Source: Devosia sp. MC521 (GTDB lineage Bacteria > Pseudomonadota > Alphaproteobacteria > Rhizobiales > Devosiaceae). Taken from it: DNA of 64,000 nt. Position 1 is the stretch's first letter; the number at the start of each line of letters is the position of its first letter. The position numbers and the translations under genes are program-made. The notes beneath the pieces were generated by a model. That model saw only the letters and a program-made list of their open reading frames with translations, did no database searches and was not told the DNA's origin. The stretch lies in NCBI RefSeq assembly GCF_014127105.1, contig NZ_CP059902.1:1459001-1523000 (forward strand), in the 5' to 3' direction. Shown in pieces: positions 9,641 through 18,616 of the stretch.

Positions 9641-10021
9641 ATGCCGTTCAAGATCATGTCGCTGACAGACGCCGCTGTAGAGCGGATCACCGAGATTATC
9701 GAAGACTCGGATACGCCTGTGATCGGTCTGCGCGTTGGCATCAAGAATTCCGGCTGTGCGGGTGTTGCCTACACGATGGACTATGTCAGCGAAGCTGTGG
9801 CGGGCGATGACCATGTCGAGGACAAGGGCGTCAACGTCTGGGTTGATCCCAAGGCGACCATGTACCTGCTCGGCACGGTGATGGATTTTGAGGCCGGCAA
9901 GCTGGGCTCGACCTTCACCTTCAAAAACCCGAACCAGACCGGTGCCTGCGGTTGCGGCGAAAGCATCACGCTCAAGCCTGCGGACCTCAAAGCACTGGTG
10001 GAAGCCCGCGCCGAAGCATAA
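9641..10021 (+). CDS. sufA: A-type Fe-S carrier (SufA/IscA family)
   Basis: A HesB/IscA-type carrier that passes Fe-S clusters to target proteins. The three ligand cysteines are present: Cys39 in NSGCAG and Cys103 and Cys105 in GACGCGES. The 126-residue length is normal. It is the last gene of the operon and is followed by a strong terminator. Confidence 0.93.
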   Translation: MPFKIMSLTDAAVERITEIIEDSDTPVIGLRVGIKNSGCAGVAYTMDYVSEAVAGDDHVEDKGVNVWVDPKATMYLLGTVMDFEAGKLGSTFTFKNPNQTGACGCGESITLKPADLKALVEARAEA

Positions 10022-10048
10022 TTGGCGACTTGTCTGAAATTTCAAAAT

Positions 10049-10079
10049 GCCCGGAGCGATCCGGGCGTTTTTGTTTTTT
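10049..10079 (+). terminator. Rho-independent terminator of the suf operon
   Basis: A stem GCCCGGA/TCCGGGC with GCGA loop is followed by a 12-base run that is T except for two G residues. Confidence 0.9.
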
Positions 10080-10196
10080 GGGGGCAGGGACCATCGTCCG
10101 CATCGGGATATGCCCCGTATAAAAATCCCCGCGCCCCGTACGCTTTCGCGTTGAAGCGAGATTGCGCGAGTTGCGGCTTTGTCCTAGAGCGAATGC

Positions 10197-11477
10197 ATGC
10201 CAAAAACTCTTCCAGCTGCTTACTCCATCACCCCGCCCGGCAAAGCTCTGAACGGTCGCGTTTCGCCTCCGGGGAGCAAGTCCATCACCAATCGCGCTCT
10301 GCTGTTGGCAGCGCTGGCGCATGGCACGAGCCGCCTGACGGGGGCGCTCAAGAGCAAGGACACTGTGCTCATGGCCCGCGCCCTGCGCGAAATGGGCGTC
10401 ACGGTGGAAGAGCCGGATGCGACTACTTTCCTCGTCACCAGCACAGGCAAGCTGGCCGTCCCCGATGCGCCGCTCTTCCTCGGCAATGCCGGGACCGCAA
10501 CGCGCTTTCTGACCGCCGCAGTGGCAACGATTAACGGCACAGTGGTCGTCGATGGCGACGAGGAAATGCGCGTTCGCCCGATCAAGCCTCTGGTTGATGC
10601 CCTCAATGCGCTCGGCATCGGCGCGTCGAGCCCGACCGGCTGCCCGCCTGTGACTGTTGAAGGCAATGGCACTTTTGGGAAGGGGCGCGTTGAAATCGAC
10701 GCCTCTCTGTCGAGCCAATATGTTTCCGCGCTGCTTATGGCAGCGCCATTCGGCGATGGCCCAATTGAAATCGCGCTCGCGGGCAAAGACATCGGCGCCC
10801 GTGGCTATGTCGATCTCACACTTGCGGCTATGCGCGCCTTTGGCGCTGACGTTGAACAGGCCGACGAAGGCACTTGGATTGTGCAGTCAACCGGCTACAC
10901 CGCAACCGATTTCCACATCGAACCCGACGCGTCTGCCGCAACTTATCTTTGGGGCATTGAGGCACTGACGGGCGGCAGCATCGATCTTGGTGTCTCAGCC
11001 GATGCCTTCACGCAGCCGGACGCTTCGGCGCAAGCCATGATTGCGGCTTACCCGAATATGCCAGCGGTGATTGACGGATCGCAGATGCAAGACGCGGTTC
11101 CGACCATGGCCGTCGTCGCTGCCTTTAATAACACGCCTGTGCGATTTGTTGGCATTGCCAATTTGCGCGTCAAAGAAACGGACCGCATTCGGGCCGTCGC
11201 CAATGAGCTTAATCGGATCATGCCGGGCCTCGCCACGGAGGAGGGGGACGATCTGCTCATCGCATCCGACCCACAACTCCCTGCCAAGCTTAAGGGGCGC
11301 AACTCGCGCGCAAAAATTGAGACCTATCACGATCATCGCATCGCCATGAGCTTTGCTCTGGCGGGCCTACTCGTCGATAACGTGGTTATTCTCGACCCCG
11401 CCTGCACAGGCAAGACCTATCCGGAATATTGGGACATGCTGGAAAGCCTCGGCGTTACGCTAACGCCGGCGGCTTGA
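10197..11477 (+). CDS. aroA: EPSP synthase, class I-like
   Basis: 5-enolpyruvylshikimate-3-phosphate synthase of the shikimate pathway, 426 residues. The N-terminal GSKSITNRALLLAAL and the PEP-binding LGNAGTATR motifs are class I-like. The position matching Pro101 of E. coli (proline in GTAMRP) is phenylalanine, and the methionine is threonine. The C-terminal KETDRI and DHRIAM motifs are intact. Related bacteria usually carry a class II enzyme in an aroA-cmk-rpsA cluster; here the gene stands alone between the suf terminator and a diguanylate cyclase, so it may be a second or acquired copy. Confidence 0.93.
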   Translation: MPKTLPAAYSITPPGKALNGRVSPPGSKSITNRALLLAALAHGTSRLTGALKSKDTVLMARALREMGVTVEEPDATTFLVTSTGKLAVPDAPLFLGNAGTATRFLTAAVATINGTVVVDGDEEMRVRPIKPLVDALNALGIGASSPTGCPPVTVEGNGTFGKGRVEIDASLSSQYVSALLMAAPFGDGPIEIALAGKDIGARGYVDLTLAAMRAFGADVEQADEGTWIVQSTGYTATDFHIEPDASAATYLWGIEALTGGSIDLGVSADAFTQPDASAQAMIAAYPNMPAVIDGSQMQDAVPTMAVVAAFNNTPVRFVGIANLRVKETDRIRAVANELNRIMPGLATEEGDDLLIASDPQLPAKLKGRNSRAKIETYHDHRIAMSFALAGLLVDNVVILDPACTGKTYPEYWDMLESLGVTLTPAA

Positions 11478-11478
11478 G

Positions 11479-12543
11479 TTAGGCGACGGACGAGGCAACC
11501 GAGCGCGGGGTTTGCAACTCATCTTCACAGATGACGCGATTACGCCCCGCGCGCTTAGCTGCATACAGACAGGCATCGGCGCGGTCGACGAGGCTGGCGA
11601 AACTGTCGGCCTGGCCGAATTTTGCAACCCCGATAGACGCGGTGAGATTGCCCAAGCGCTCGCTCGTGGAAATGCGCAGCAATTGCTTGCTCTGAATGGC
11701 TTCGCGAATGATCTCTGCGGTAAGGGACGCTAGGCGCATGTCGGTTTCTGGCAATATTGCCGCGAACTCTTCACCGCCAAACCGGGCAGCAATGCCCTTG
11801 CCCTCGAGCGAAGTCTGCAACTGCCCAGCGACGAGGCGCAGCACTTGGTCGCCGGTGAGGTGACCATAGCTGTCGTTAAAGGCTTTGAAATTATCGATAT
11901 CGACGAGCAGAAGACACAATGGCGTGCCTGCTAGGCGCGCTTCGTGCATGGCGTCTATCAGACAGGTGTCAAAGCGCGCACGATTATAGAGCTTGGTCAG
12001 CGGGTCCAGCATCGCTTCGCGGCGGACTTCGTCCAGATCACGCTGCATATTGGCAATTGCATCGCGTGATGCGGCCAGCTGCGCGCTGAGCAAGGAGTTG
12101 TCATCCTGCATCCGCTCAGTTTCAACAATGAGCTTCCGCGTGATCTCTTTTACGGAACTTGCATCGCGCGCTGTATCAAGGTCGTACCATGCGCTGGAGA
12201 GCGTGGTGCTGAAATCTTGCGCGGTTTCGAGCGCACCTTGAATGGCGCCGTTCACGGCATTGATGCGCTCGGCAACGCGGTCTGAAACAACAGACACCCG
12301 TTCTGAGACCGCCACCTCGAAAAACTCCTTGTGGAGCAGTTCGGCAGTGAGCGGAGTGAGCTGCACGCCAGACATGAAGAGCGCGTTGAGGCGATCGTTC
12401 AGGCTCTGGTTGGTGCCTTTGACATAGGTGTAAAGCAGCTCGTAAAAGGCCGGTTCGGCCGGTACGCAATTCTGCATCAATTGATTTATGGCGATTTTGG
12501 CAAAGCCAAAAGAGCGCTCTAGATCCTGATCCGACACTACCAC
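11479..12543 (-). CDS. Diguanylate cyclase (GGDEF)
   Basis: Makes the second messenger cyclic di-GMP. The C-terminal third has the active-site signature RFGGEEF and the preceding DIDNFKAFND; the product-inhibition RxxD site is absent before the signature. The first 170 residues are mostly helical with a coiled-coil stretch just before the catalytic domain and no membrane segment, so the enzyme is cytoplasmic with an unrecognised sensory part. The start is a GTG; another GTG six bases downstream is as likely. The stop abuts the aroA stop. Confidence 0.88.
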   Translation of the reverse strand: MVVSDQDLERSFGFAKIAINQLMQNCVPAEPAFYELLYTYVKGTNQSLNDRLNALFMSGVQLTPLTAELLHKEFFEVAVSERVSVVSDRVAERINAVNGAIQGALETAQDFSTTLSSAWYDLDTARDASSVKEITRKLIVETERMQDDNSLLSAQLAASRDAIANMQRDLDEVRREAMLDPLTKLYNRARFDTCLIDAMHEARLAGTPLCLLLVDIDNFKAFNDSYGHLTGDQVLRLVAGQLQTSLEGKGIAARFGGEEFAAILPETDMRLASLTAEIIREAIQSKQLLRISTSERLGNLTASIGVAKFGQADSFASLVDRADACLYAAKRAGRNRVICEDELQTPRSVASSVA

Positions 12544-12624
12544 CAGCCCCCCGGTGTGCTGGCCTAATCCAGCATGGTTAAGTGAGTCGTGCGTAAGGAT
12601 ATTCTCACGCGGATGTGAGAAAGT

Positions 12625-12663
12625 AACGCTCCAAGATGTAGCAATGCTTAATCTTGGAGCGTT
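12625..12663 (-). terminator. Terminator hairpin of the helicase gene
   Basis: A perfect 13-bp stem (AACGCTCCAAGAT with ATCTTGGAGCGTT) and a 13-nt loop directly follow the helicase stop. The T tract on the minus side is short. Confidence 0.75.
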
Positions 12664-12669
12664 TAATGA

Positions 12670-14121
12670 TTATTGGGCAATGCGCGTCGGGCGCAGCAAG
12701 AACGCTGGGATTGGTCCGGCGTCGCCAAATGGCCCATTATTGTTCGGCGCTGCCACTGGTGCAGTGTCGTTATTGCGCTTGCGGCGTGCGTTGTCGGCGC
12801 GCGTTCTTTGCGGCTTAAGTGGTTCGTCCACGGTATTCGTTTCTACTTCTGTAGGCGACGGAGCCACAACATCGGACTTTTCAGCCTTAGCGACCTTGCG
12901 GGTGCGACCGCCACGACGGCCACGCGATGGCTTGGCTTCAGCGTCTTCAGCAGCATCGGGAGCCGCTTCAGTTGTGATTGCCTGGGCAGTCTTACTTGGC
13001 GCGAGCCATTCGATCTGCTTTTGGATCAGCTTTACGATCGCATCGAGGTGCTTTTCGTCTGCGGGGGCGACGAATGTGTAGGCAACACCAGAGCGACCAG
13101 CGCGACCCGTACGGCCGATACGGTGAACGTAATCCTCGGCGTGCACAGGCACGTCGAAGTTGTACACGTGGCTTACCGCTGGAATATCGAGACCACGTGC
13201 CGCGACGTCACTGGCAACCAGGAGCGTGAGCTTGTTGGTCTTGAAGGCATCCAGAGTTTCCATGCGGCTCTTCTGGTCCATGTCGCCATGCAGCGAACCA
13301 GCGGAGAAACCGTGGCGCTGAAGCGAGCGGGCGAGGGTAGCCACATCACGCTTGCGATTGCAGAAGATGATCGCATTGGTGAGGTTCTCCGCCGCGTTGA
13401 TCTGTTCGCGCAGAGCCGCGCGTTTCTGATCTGGGCGCGAGGATACCTTGACCAGCTTCTGATCAATCGTGTCGGCGGTCGAAGAGGTGCGCGAGACCTG
13501 AACGTGGACTGGGTCCTTGAGGAAACGCTTGGTGAGGCGCTCGATCTGTGGGTCCATCGTTGCCGAGAACAGCATGGTCTGGCGACGCGGCGGCAGGCGC
13601 GAACAAATCTTTTCGATATCGTCGATAAAGCCCATGTCGAGCATGCGGTCCGCTTCGTCGATGACGAGAACTTCCACGCCGGTCAGCAGGATCTTGCCGC
13701 GATCGAATTGGTCGAGCAGACGGCCAGGAGTAGCGATCAGCACGTCAACGCCGCGATCAAGCTTCTTGTTCTGCTCTTCAAACGATACGCCACCGATGAT
13801 CAGAGCCATCGAAAGACGGTGATTTTTGCCGTACTTCTCAAAGTTCTCGGCAACCTGCGCCGCGAGTTCGCGGGTCGGTTCGAGAATGAGTGTGCGGGGC
13901 ATACGAGCGCGGGCGCGGCCGTTTTCCAGCAGCGTCAGCATGGGCAATACAAAAGAGGCAGTCTTCCCGGTACCCGTCTGCGCGATACCAATAAGATCCT
14001 TCTTATTCAGAAGGTGTGGAATTGCCTGAGCCTGGATCTCGGTAGGCTTCGTGTAACCAGCGTCTGTGACAGCTTCGGTTACCTTGCTCGAAAGCCCAAG
14101 TCCGGAAAAGTCGTCGGTCAA
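12670..14121 (-). CDS. DEAD-box RNA helicase (RhlE-like)
   Basis: An ATP-dependent RNA helicase, likely in RNA turnover or ribosome assembly. All core motifs are present: Q motif region, AQTGTGKT, PTREL, DEAD, SAT, and HRIGRTGRAG, over the first 380 residues. The last 100 residues are basic and rich in R and K (for example RGRRGGRTRK), a typical RNA-binding tail. Length is 483 residues. A long structured leader lies upstream, as is common for autoregulated helicase genes. Confidence 0.93.
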   Translation of the reverse strand: MTDDFSGLGLSSKVTEAVTDAGYTKPTEIQAQAIPHLLNKKDLIGIAQTGTGKTASFVLPMLTLLENGRARARMPRTLILEPTRELAAQVAENFEKYGKNHRLSMALIIGGVSFEEQNKKLDRGVDVLIATPGRLLDQFDRGKILLTGVEVLVIDEADRMLDMGFIDDIEKICSRLPPRRQTMLFSATMDPQIERLTKRFLKDPVHVQVSRTSSTADTIDQKLVKVSSRPDQKRAALREQINAAENLTNAIIFCNRKRDVATLARSLQRHGFSAGSLHGDMDQKSRMETLDAFKTNKLTLLVASDVAARGLDIPAVSHVYNFDVPVHAEDYVHRIGRTGRAGRSGVAYTFVAPADEKHLDAIVKLIQKQIEWLAPSKTAQAITTEAAPDAAEDAEAKPSRGRRGGRTRKVAKAEKSDVVAPSPTEVETNTVDEPLKPQRTRADNARRKRNNDTAPVAAPNNNGPFGDAGPIPAFLLRPTRIAQ

Positions 14122-14190
14122 GTCGGTCGTCCCAATCAGCGGTGCGGAGCGGCGCTATTCAGCCAGTACATGACCTCAGCGTCACCGATG

Positions 14191-14223
14191 AGCGCGCGCC
14201 TGTACCGCTATTGCGGGCGCGCT
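14191..14223 (-). other. Structured leader hairpin of helicase gene
   Basis: AGCGCGC and GCGCGCT form a 7-bp stem, extendable across a bulge, in the predicted 5' leader. The region 14122-14442 holds no gene. Confidence 0.35.
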
Positions 14224-14370
14224 GCCCTAAAAGTTTCGAATGGAAACAATGTCGCGTGACCATTCGCGTTCAAAAGCAACACACGGCGGATCCAGAGTGT
14301 TGCAGGGTGCTGACGTTAGCATTCCCCGGCGATAGAAATGCCGATGCCTAACGTATAGCTAGCGGCGCGG

Positions 14371-14405
14371 ACCATAGCGCAAACCCCTTGACTGTCAACG
14401 GGTTT
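14371..14405 (-). promoter_or_regulatory. Possible helicase promoter inside a 25-bp near-palindrome
   Basis: On the minus strand TTGACA (14398-14393) and TATGGT (14376-14371) are 16 bp apart. The -35 box is part of an inverted repeat at 14381-14405 (AAACCC, then TTGAC-T-GTCAA, then GGGTTT). The repeat also lies 38 bp past the parE stop and might instead end parE transcription. Confidence 0.4.
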
Positions 14406-14442
14406 GCCCGATTCACGCCATATTGCAGTAAATCTTTGCTGA

Positions 14443-16458
14443 TCAAATGTCCAAATCGGTCACAAAAGCAGCGTTCTCCTGAATGAATTCATAGCGCAAT
14501 TCAGGCTTGTTGCCCATCAATCGATCCACGGCGGTGCGGGTTGCATCGCGATCATCCAGCATTTTCACCTGCAGCAACTGGCGCGATTTCGGCGACATCG
14601 TCGTCTCGCGCAGGTGCACATAAGGCATTTCACCCAGACCTTTAAATCGGGTGATGTCGATTTTGCTCTTGCCGGTGAACTCGGTCTTCATCAACTCGTT
14701 CTTATGGGCGTCATCACGCGCATAGAGCGTCTTGTTGCCTTGAGTGATGCGGTAGAGCGGCGGCAGGGCAAGATAGAGGTGACCATTCTCAATGAGTTTG
14801 GGCATCTCTTGGAAAAAGAAGGTGATGAGGAGCGCGGCAATGTGCGCCCCGTCCACGTCCGCGTCGGTCATGACGATGATTTTGTCATACCGCAACTCAT
14901 CTTCAGAATAGCGATCGCGGGTACCGCAACCGAGCGCTTGGATGAGATCGGCAATCAGCTGGTTGGCGGCGAGCTTGTCTCGGCTTGCGCCAGCAACGTT
15001 GAGGATCTTGCCGCGCAGCGGCATAACGGCCTGCGTAATACGGTTACGCGCCTGCTTGGCAGATCCGCCCGCCGAGTCACCTTCCACGATGAACAGTTCA
15101 GCACCCTGCGCCGCATTCTGCGTGCAGTCTGCGAGCTTGCCGGGCAGGCGTAGCTTGCGTGTGGCGCTGGCGCGATCGATCTCTTTTTCCTTGCGGCGAC
15201 GCAAGCGCTCTTCAGCGCGCTCTACGGCCCAGTCGAGCAGCTTGCCTGCCTGATTGGGTGAGGCCGCCAGCCAATGGTCGAACGCATCGCGCAGCGCTGT
15301 TTCAACAATACGCGTGGCTTCTTGCGAGGCGAGCTTGTCTTTGGTCTGGCCGACGAATTCAGGTTCGCGCACGAACACCGACAGCATGGCCGAGCAGGAG
15401 GTCAGAATGTCCTCAGCGGTCAGATTGGCCGCGCCCTTGTGTTTGATCAGTTCCGCATAGTTCTTGAGGCCGCGCAGCAGCACCATGCGCAGGCCCGCTT
15501 CGTGCGTGCCGCCATCAGGCGTCGGGACGGTATTACAATAAGACTGTACGCCGCCGTCCCCCAGGGTCCAGGCAATCGCCCATTCGACCGAAGCGTGGCT
15601 GCCGGGGCGGCCGGTCTTGCCCGCGAAAATTTCGTCGGTAATGCGCGTTTCGCCTTCGATCCGCGCCGTCATGAAGTCCTTGAGGCCGTCCGGATAGTGG
15701 AACACAGCCTTGGCCGGAACGTCGTCGCTCGCCAGTTCTTCGTCGCAGCTCCAGCGCAGCTCAACGCCACCAAAGAGGTATGCCTTGGCGCGGGTCATGC
15801 GGAAGAGGCGACCGGCATTGAACTTTGCGGTCGGGCCAAAAATTTCCGGGTCGGGATGGAAGCGGGTCGTGGTGCCGCGACGGTTCTGCACGCGGCCAAC
15901 ATTGACCACGTCCTGCACCACCTTACCGCGTGAAAACTGAATGCGATAAAGCTGTTGCTCGCGCGCGACCTCAACGATCAAGTCGTCCGAGAGCGCGTTC
16001 ACAACCGAAACGCCAACGCCGTGAAGGCCGCCGGATGTTTCATAGGCCTTGCCGTCGAACTTGCCGCCGGCGTGCAAAATCGTGTGCACGATCTCAAGCG
16101 TTGAGCGACCTGGGAACTTTGGGTGGATTTCGACCGGAATACCGCGGCCGTTATCCGAGATGGTCAAATAGCCATCGGCGCCCAAATGAACTTCGATGCG
16201 GGTCGCGTGACCAGCGATCGCTTCGTCCATCGAGTTGTCGATAACTTCGGCGAAGAGGTGGTGATAGGCGTTAATATCCGTGCCGCCGATATACATGCCC
16301 GGACGGCGACGGACAGGCTCAAGGCCTTCCAATACCTCGATGTCGGCAGCACCATAGGCCTCCGGCGAACCGGAGACGCGAGGCGCGACTTCGGCTTTCG
16401 GTTTGATCTGTGGTTGGTCTTGCTGAGGAGCGGCTGCTCCGAAGAGATCTGACGACAT
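14443..16458 (-). CDS. parE: DNA topoisomerase IV subunit B
   Basis: The ATPase subunit of topoisomerase IV, which separates daughter chromosomes. Of 671 residues, the GHKL ATPase domain comes first (ISDNGRGIP, GGLHGVGVSVVNALS), then the transducer domain, then the Toprim domain with EGDSAGG and DADVDGAHI. The ATG at 16458 (MSSDLFG) is preferred to the in-frame start 87 bp upstream because homologues begin nearby. An SOS-type box lies 125 bp upstream. Confidence 0.95.
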   Translation of the reverse strand: MSSDLFGAAAPQQDQPQIKPKAEVAPRVSGSPEAYGAADIEVLEGLEPVRRRPGMYIGGTDINAYHHLFAEVIDNSMDEAIAGHATRIEVHLGADGYLTISDNGRGIPVEIHPKFPGRSTLEIVHTILHAGGKFDGKAYETSGGLHGVGVSVVNALSDDLIVEVAREQQLYRIQFSRGKVVQDVVNVGRVQNRRGTTTRFHPDPEIFGPTAKFNAGRLFRMTRAKAYLFGGVELRWSCDEELASDDVPAKAVFHYPDGLKDFMTARIEGETRITDEIFAGKTGRPGSHASVEWAIAWTLGDGGVQSYCNTVPTPDGGTHEAGLRMVLLRGLKNYAELIKHKGAANLTAEDILTSCSAMLSVFVREPEFVGQTKDKLASQEATRIVETALRDAFDHWLAASPNQAGKLLDWAVERAEERLRRRKEKEIDRASATRKLRLPGKLADCTQNAAQGAELFIVEGDSAGGSAKQARNRITQAVMPLRGKILNVAGASRDKLAANQLIADLIQALGCGTRDRYSEDELRYDKIIVMTDADVDGAHIAALLITFFFQEMPKLIENGHLYLALPPLYRITQGNKTLYARDDAHKNELMKTEFTGKSKIDITRFKGLGEMPYVHLRETTMSPKSRQLLQVKMLDDRDATRTAVDRLMGNKPELRYEFIQENAAFVTDLDI

Positions 16459-16582
16459 ACATTTTCCATCAGTTCGGCCCGAATCGGGCGAATTGGGTTT
16501 TCTACCATATCGCGAGGATTTTTGCCGGTCTGGACCTGCGTTCAATTCCCACAGATGAGCTGTGCTTCATTGCCGTCAAGGT

Positions 16583-16597
16583 GAACGATATGAGAAC
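16583..16597. promoter_or_regulatory. Alphaproteobacterial LexA (SOS) box
   Basis: GAAC-GATATGA-GAAC matches the direct-repeat form GAAC-N7-GAAC (GTTC-N7-GTTC on the other strand) used by LexA in this class. It is 125 bp upstream of the parE start. Confidence 0.5.
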
Positions 16598-16967
16598 TCT
16601 GGATGTACCTGATGGGTGCTTGTTCTCATTCCGGGACAGTGAGTGTCCCAGGATAAGTGGATGAATTTACGTTCTGTTTGTTTCTTGGGAGCACTTTTTT
16701 AAGTGCGTGCTGATACTCATGTGGACATACGGTTTTTGTATGGAGTTGCCGTATGAGGGCAGATCACTTGAGTATTGCGTATCAAACAAGTGTTCCCCGC
16801 CCAACTGTGCCAGGACATTGGCCACACGCCGGAAATAGTATTGCGTACCGGCTGGCCAATCTCCGCACCTCGCGTGTTCTTGCGATGGTGTTGGCGATAG
16901 GTCTCTTTTATTTCTGCTGAATATCTTGTGCCGTCCTTCGGGGCGGCATAAACTTATGCATCGTTCA

Positions 16968-17057
16968 ATGTCGAGACGGGAGGGTGACGTGACAATATTT
17001 CCGACGCATCGCCAGCGTGGTCCCGTCCATGCCCTGTTGCTTAGGCTGCAGGGCTGA
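16968..17057 (+). CDS. Possible 29-residue leader peptide of the ABC-F gene
   Basis: A short frame starts with ATG (16968) or with GTG at 16989. The GTG is preceded by GGAGG at 5-nt spacing and would give 22 residues ending LLLRLQG. Just before its stop an RNA stem GCCCTG/CAGGGC can form. Antibiotic-inducible ABC-F genes often have such leaders. This is an inference; the peptide is not recognised. Confidence 0.25.
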   Translation: MSRREGDVTIFPTHRQRGPVHALLLRLQG

Positions 17058-17184
17058 CCAGTCGGTCCGGACGATATTTCGCTCCTTCCCACTTGGTTCG
17101 CCCTTTATGGCGCTTCGGCTAATGCTGTAGCGCTGAATTGACGGCAAATGGCGCCACACTTGCGCCGATCCAATGAGCGAAATC

Positions 17185-17192
17185 GATGGGCA
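17185..17192 (+). repeat. Left target-site duplication of the IS
   Basis: GATGGGCA is repeated at 18617-18624. The 8-bp length is normal for IS256-family elements. Confidence 0.9.
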
Positions 17193-17223
17193 GATCGTGT
17201 CCCTCGGCGTGGTGTAACTGAGG
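17193..17223 (+). repeat. Left terminal inverted repeat of the IS
   Basis: It pairs with 18586-18616 at 27 of 31 positions. Confidence 0.88.
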
Positions 17224-17259
17224 CAGGGCCTCCACGCATATCCGGCTTGGCCGGGTTGG

Positions 17260-18462
17260 TCAGCGTGCGGGGACTGCCGGCAGGCTGACGAGGGGATCAT
17301 CGCTCAACGGGGCGACGGATTCCAGCGTCATGTATCTGGCGCGCTGCACAGCCCACTCATCGTTCTGCTCAAGCAGGATGGCGCCAACGAGCCGGACGAT
17401 GGCATCCTCGTTGGGGAAGATGCCCACCACCTCGGTCCGCCGCTTCACCTCGCCATTCACCCGTTCTATCGGGTTGTTGCTATGCAGCTTGGCCCGATGC
17501 TCCCTGGGGAAGCTCATGTAGGCAAGGACGTCGTGCTCGGCCTCGTCCATGATGGTGGCGAGCTTGGGCACCCGCGGACGGATCTGGTCGGCAACGGCGC
17601 GCCATTGGGTGCTGGCGGCCTCCGGCGTCTCCTGAGCGAAGGCCGTGGCGATAAAGGCACTGGCCACGCGGCGACCGCTCTTGCCGGCATGGGCAAGGAC
17701 GTTGCGCATGAAGTGGACTCGGCAGCGTTGCCATGTGGCACAAAGCACCTTGGTGACGGCCGCCTTGATGCCCTCATGGGCATCGGAGATCACCAGCTTC
17801 ACGCCTCGCAGGCCGCGGCGGGTCAGCTTGCGCAGGAACTCGGTCCAGATCGCCTCGGCCTCCGAGGTGCCGATCTCCATGCCCAGCACCTCGCGCCGGC
17901 CATCCGCATTGACGCCCACCGCCATGATGGCTGCCACCGAGACGATGCGGCCGCCCCTGCGTACCTTGAGGTAAGTGGCGTCGATCCACAGGTAGGGCCA
18001 ATCGCCCTCGATCGGCCGCTCGAGGAAGGCCTTCACCCGCCCATCGATCTCCTCGCAGAGCCGGCTGACCTGGCTCTTGGAGATGCCACTCATGCCCATG
18101 GCTTTGACCAGGTCGTCCACCGAACGGGTTGAGATGCCCTGGATGTACGCCTCCTGGATCACCGCGGTAAGAGCCTTCTCGGCCAGCCGCCGAGGTTCCA
18201 GAAAGCCCGGGAAGTAGCTGCCCTTGCGCAGCTTGGGGATGCGCAGCTCGACCGTGCCGGCCCGCGTCTCCCAGTCCCGCTCGCGGTAGCCATTGCGCTG
18301 GACCCGCCGCTCGGCGCTCTTTTCGCCATAGCCGGCCCCAGTGGCGGCACCCACTTCCATCTCCATCAGCCGTTCGGCAGCGAAGCCAATCATCTCACGC
18401 AGAATATCGGCGTCGGGGGTCTTCTCTACCAGCGTGCGCAGGTTCATCATCGTGTCGGTCAT
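17260..18462 (-). CDS. IS256-family transposase
   Basis: A mutator-type DDE transposase of 400 residues. The catalytic acids are probably in [16 protein letters not shown] and [13 protein letters not shown], in the expected order and spacing. The frame is complete with no interruption. It starts 154 bp inside the right end of the element. Confidence 0.95.
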   Translation of the reverse strand: MTDTMMNLRTLVEKTPDADILREMIGFAAERLMEMEVGAATGAGYGEKSAERRVQRNGYRERDWETRAGTVELRIPKLRKGSYFPGFLEPRRLAEKALTAVIQEAYIQGISTRSVDDLVKAMGMSGISKSQVSRLCEEIDGRVKAFLERPIEGDWPYLWIDATYLKVRRGGRIVSVAAIMAVGVNADGRREVLGMEIGTSEAEAIWTEFLRKLTRRGLRGVKLVISDAHEGIKAAVTKVLCATWQRCRVHFMRNVLAHAGKSGRRVASAFIATAFAQETPEAASTQWRAVADQIRPRVPKLATIMDEAEHDVLAYMSFPREHRAKLHSNNPIERVNGEVKRRTEVVGIFPNEDAIVRLVGAILLEQNDEWAVQRARYMTLESVAPLSDDPLVSLPAVPAR

Positions 18463-18585
18463 CGGTGGTCCTTCAGGTGCAGGGTTGGGGTAAGCAACCA
18501 GACCTTACCGGAAATCCGTCGATGACCACCCAGCCGCTCGCTCGCTACGGCGCTCCTAATGGCGCGCTCGCGAGCGGCTTGACCA

Positions 18586-18616
18586 CCTCAGTTACACCAC
18601 GTCCCGGGACACGACC
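18586..18616 (-). repeat. Right terminal inverted repeat of the IS
   Basis: The complement of the left repeat; it ends one base before the duplicated target GATGGGCA. Confidence 0.88.

Larger units (their letters stand above)
16459..17192. other. Intergenic region between parE and the IS element
   Basis: About 730 bp without a convincing gene. It contains an SOS-type box, a small hairpin GGGACA/TGTCCC at 16633-16649, two copies of AGTATTGCGTA 66 bp apart (16771 and 16837), and a possible leader peptide. Before the IS inserted, its right end was the upstream region of the ABC-F gene. Confidence 0.5.
17193..18616. mobile_element. Complete IS256-family insertion sequence, 1424 bp
   Basis: The ends are inverted repeats of 31 bp with 27 identical positions (17193-17223 and 18586-18616); both share the inner GTGGTGTAACTGAGG. 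An 8-bp direct duplication flanks the element, and the only gene is an intact transposase on the minus strand. The target site includes the ATG of the downstream ABC-F gene. Intact ends, duplication and transposase point to a recent insertion. Confidence 0.93.

Noticed and set aside
12673-14259. A 528-codon frame opposite the helicase gene
   Set aside because: Antisense shadow of a gene with all DEAD-box motifs; no ribosome site and no recognisable domain.
16667-17092. A 141-codon minus-strand frame between parE and the IS
   Set aside because: Composition is unlike a real protein, no ribosome site, no family match by eye, and it lies across the ABC-F upstream region.
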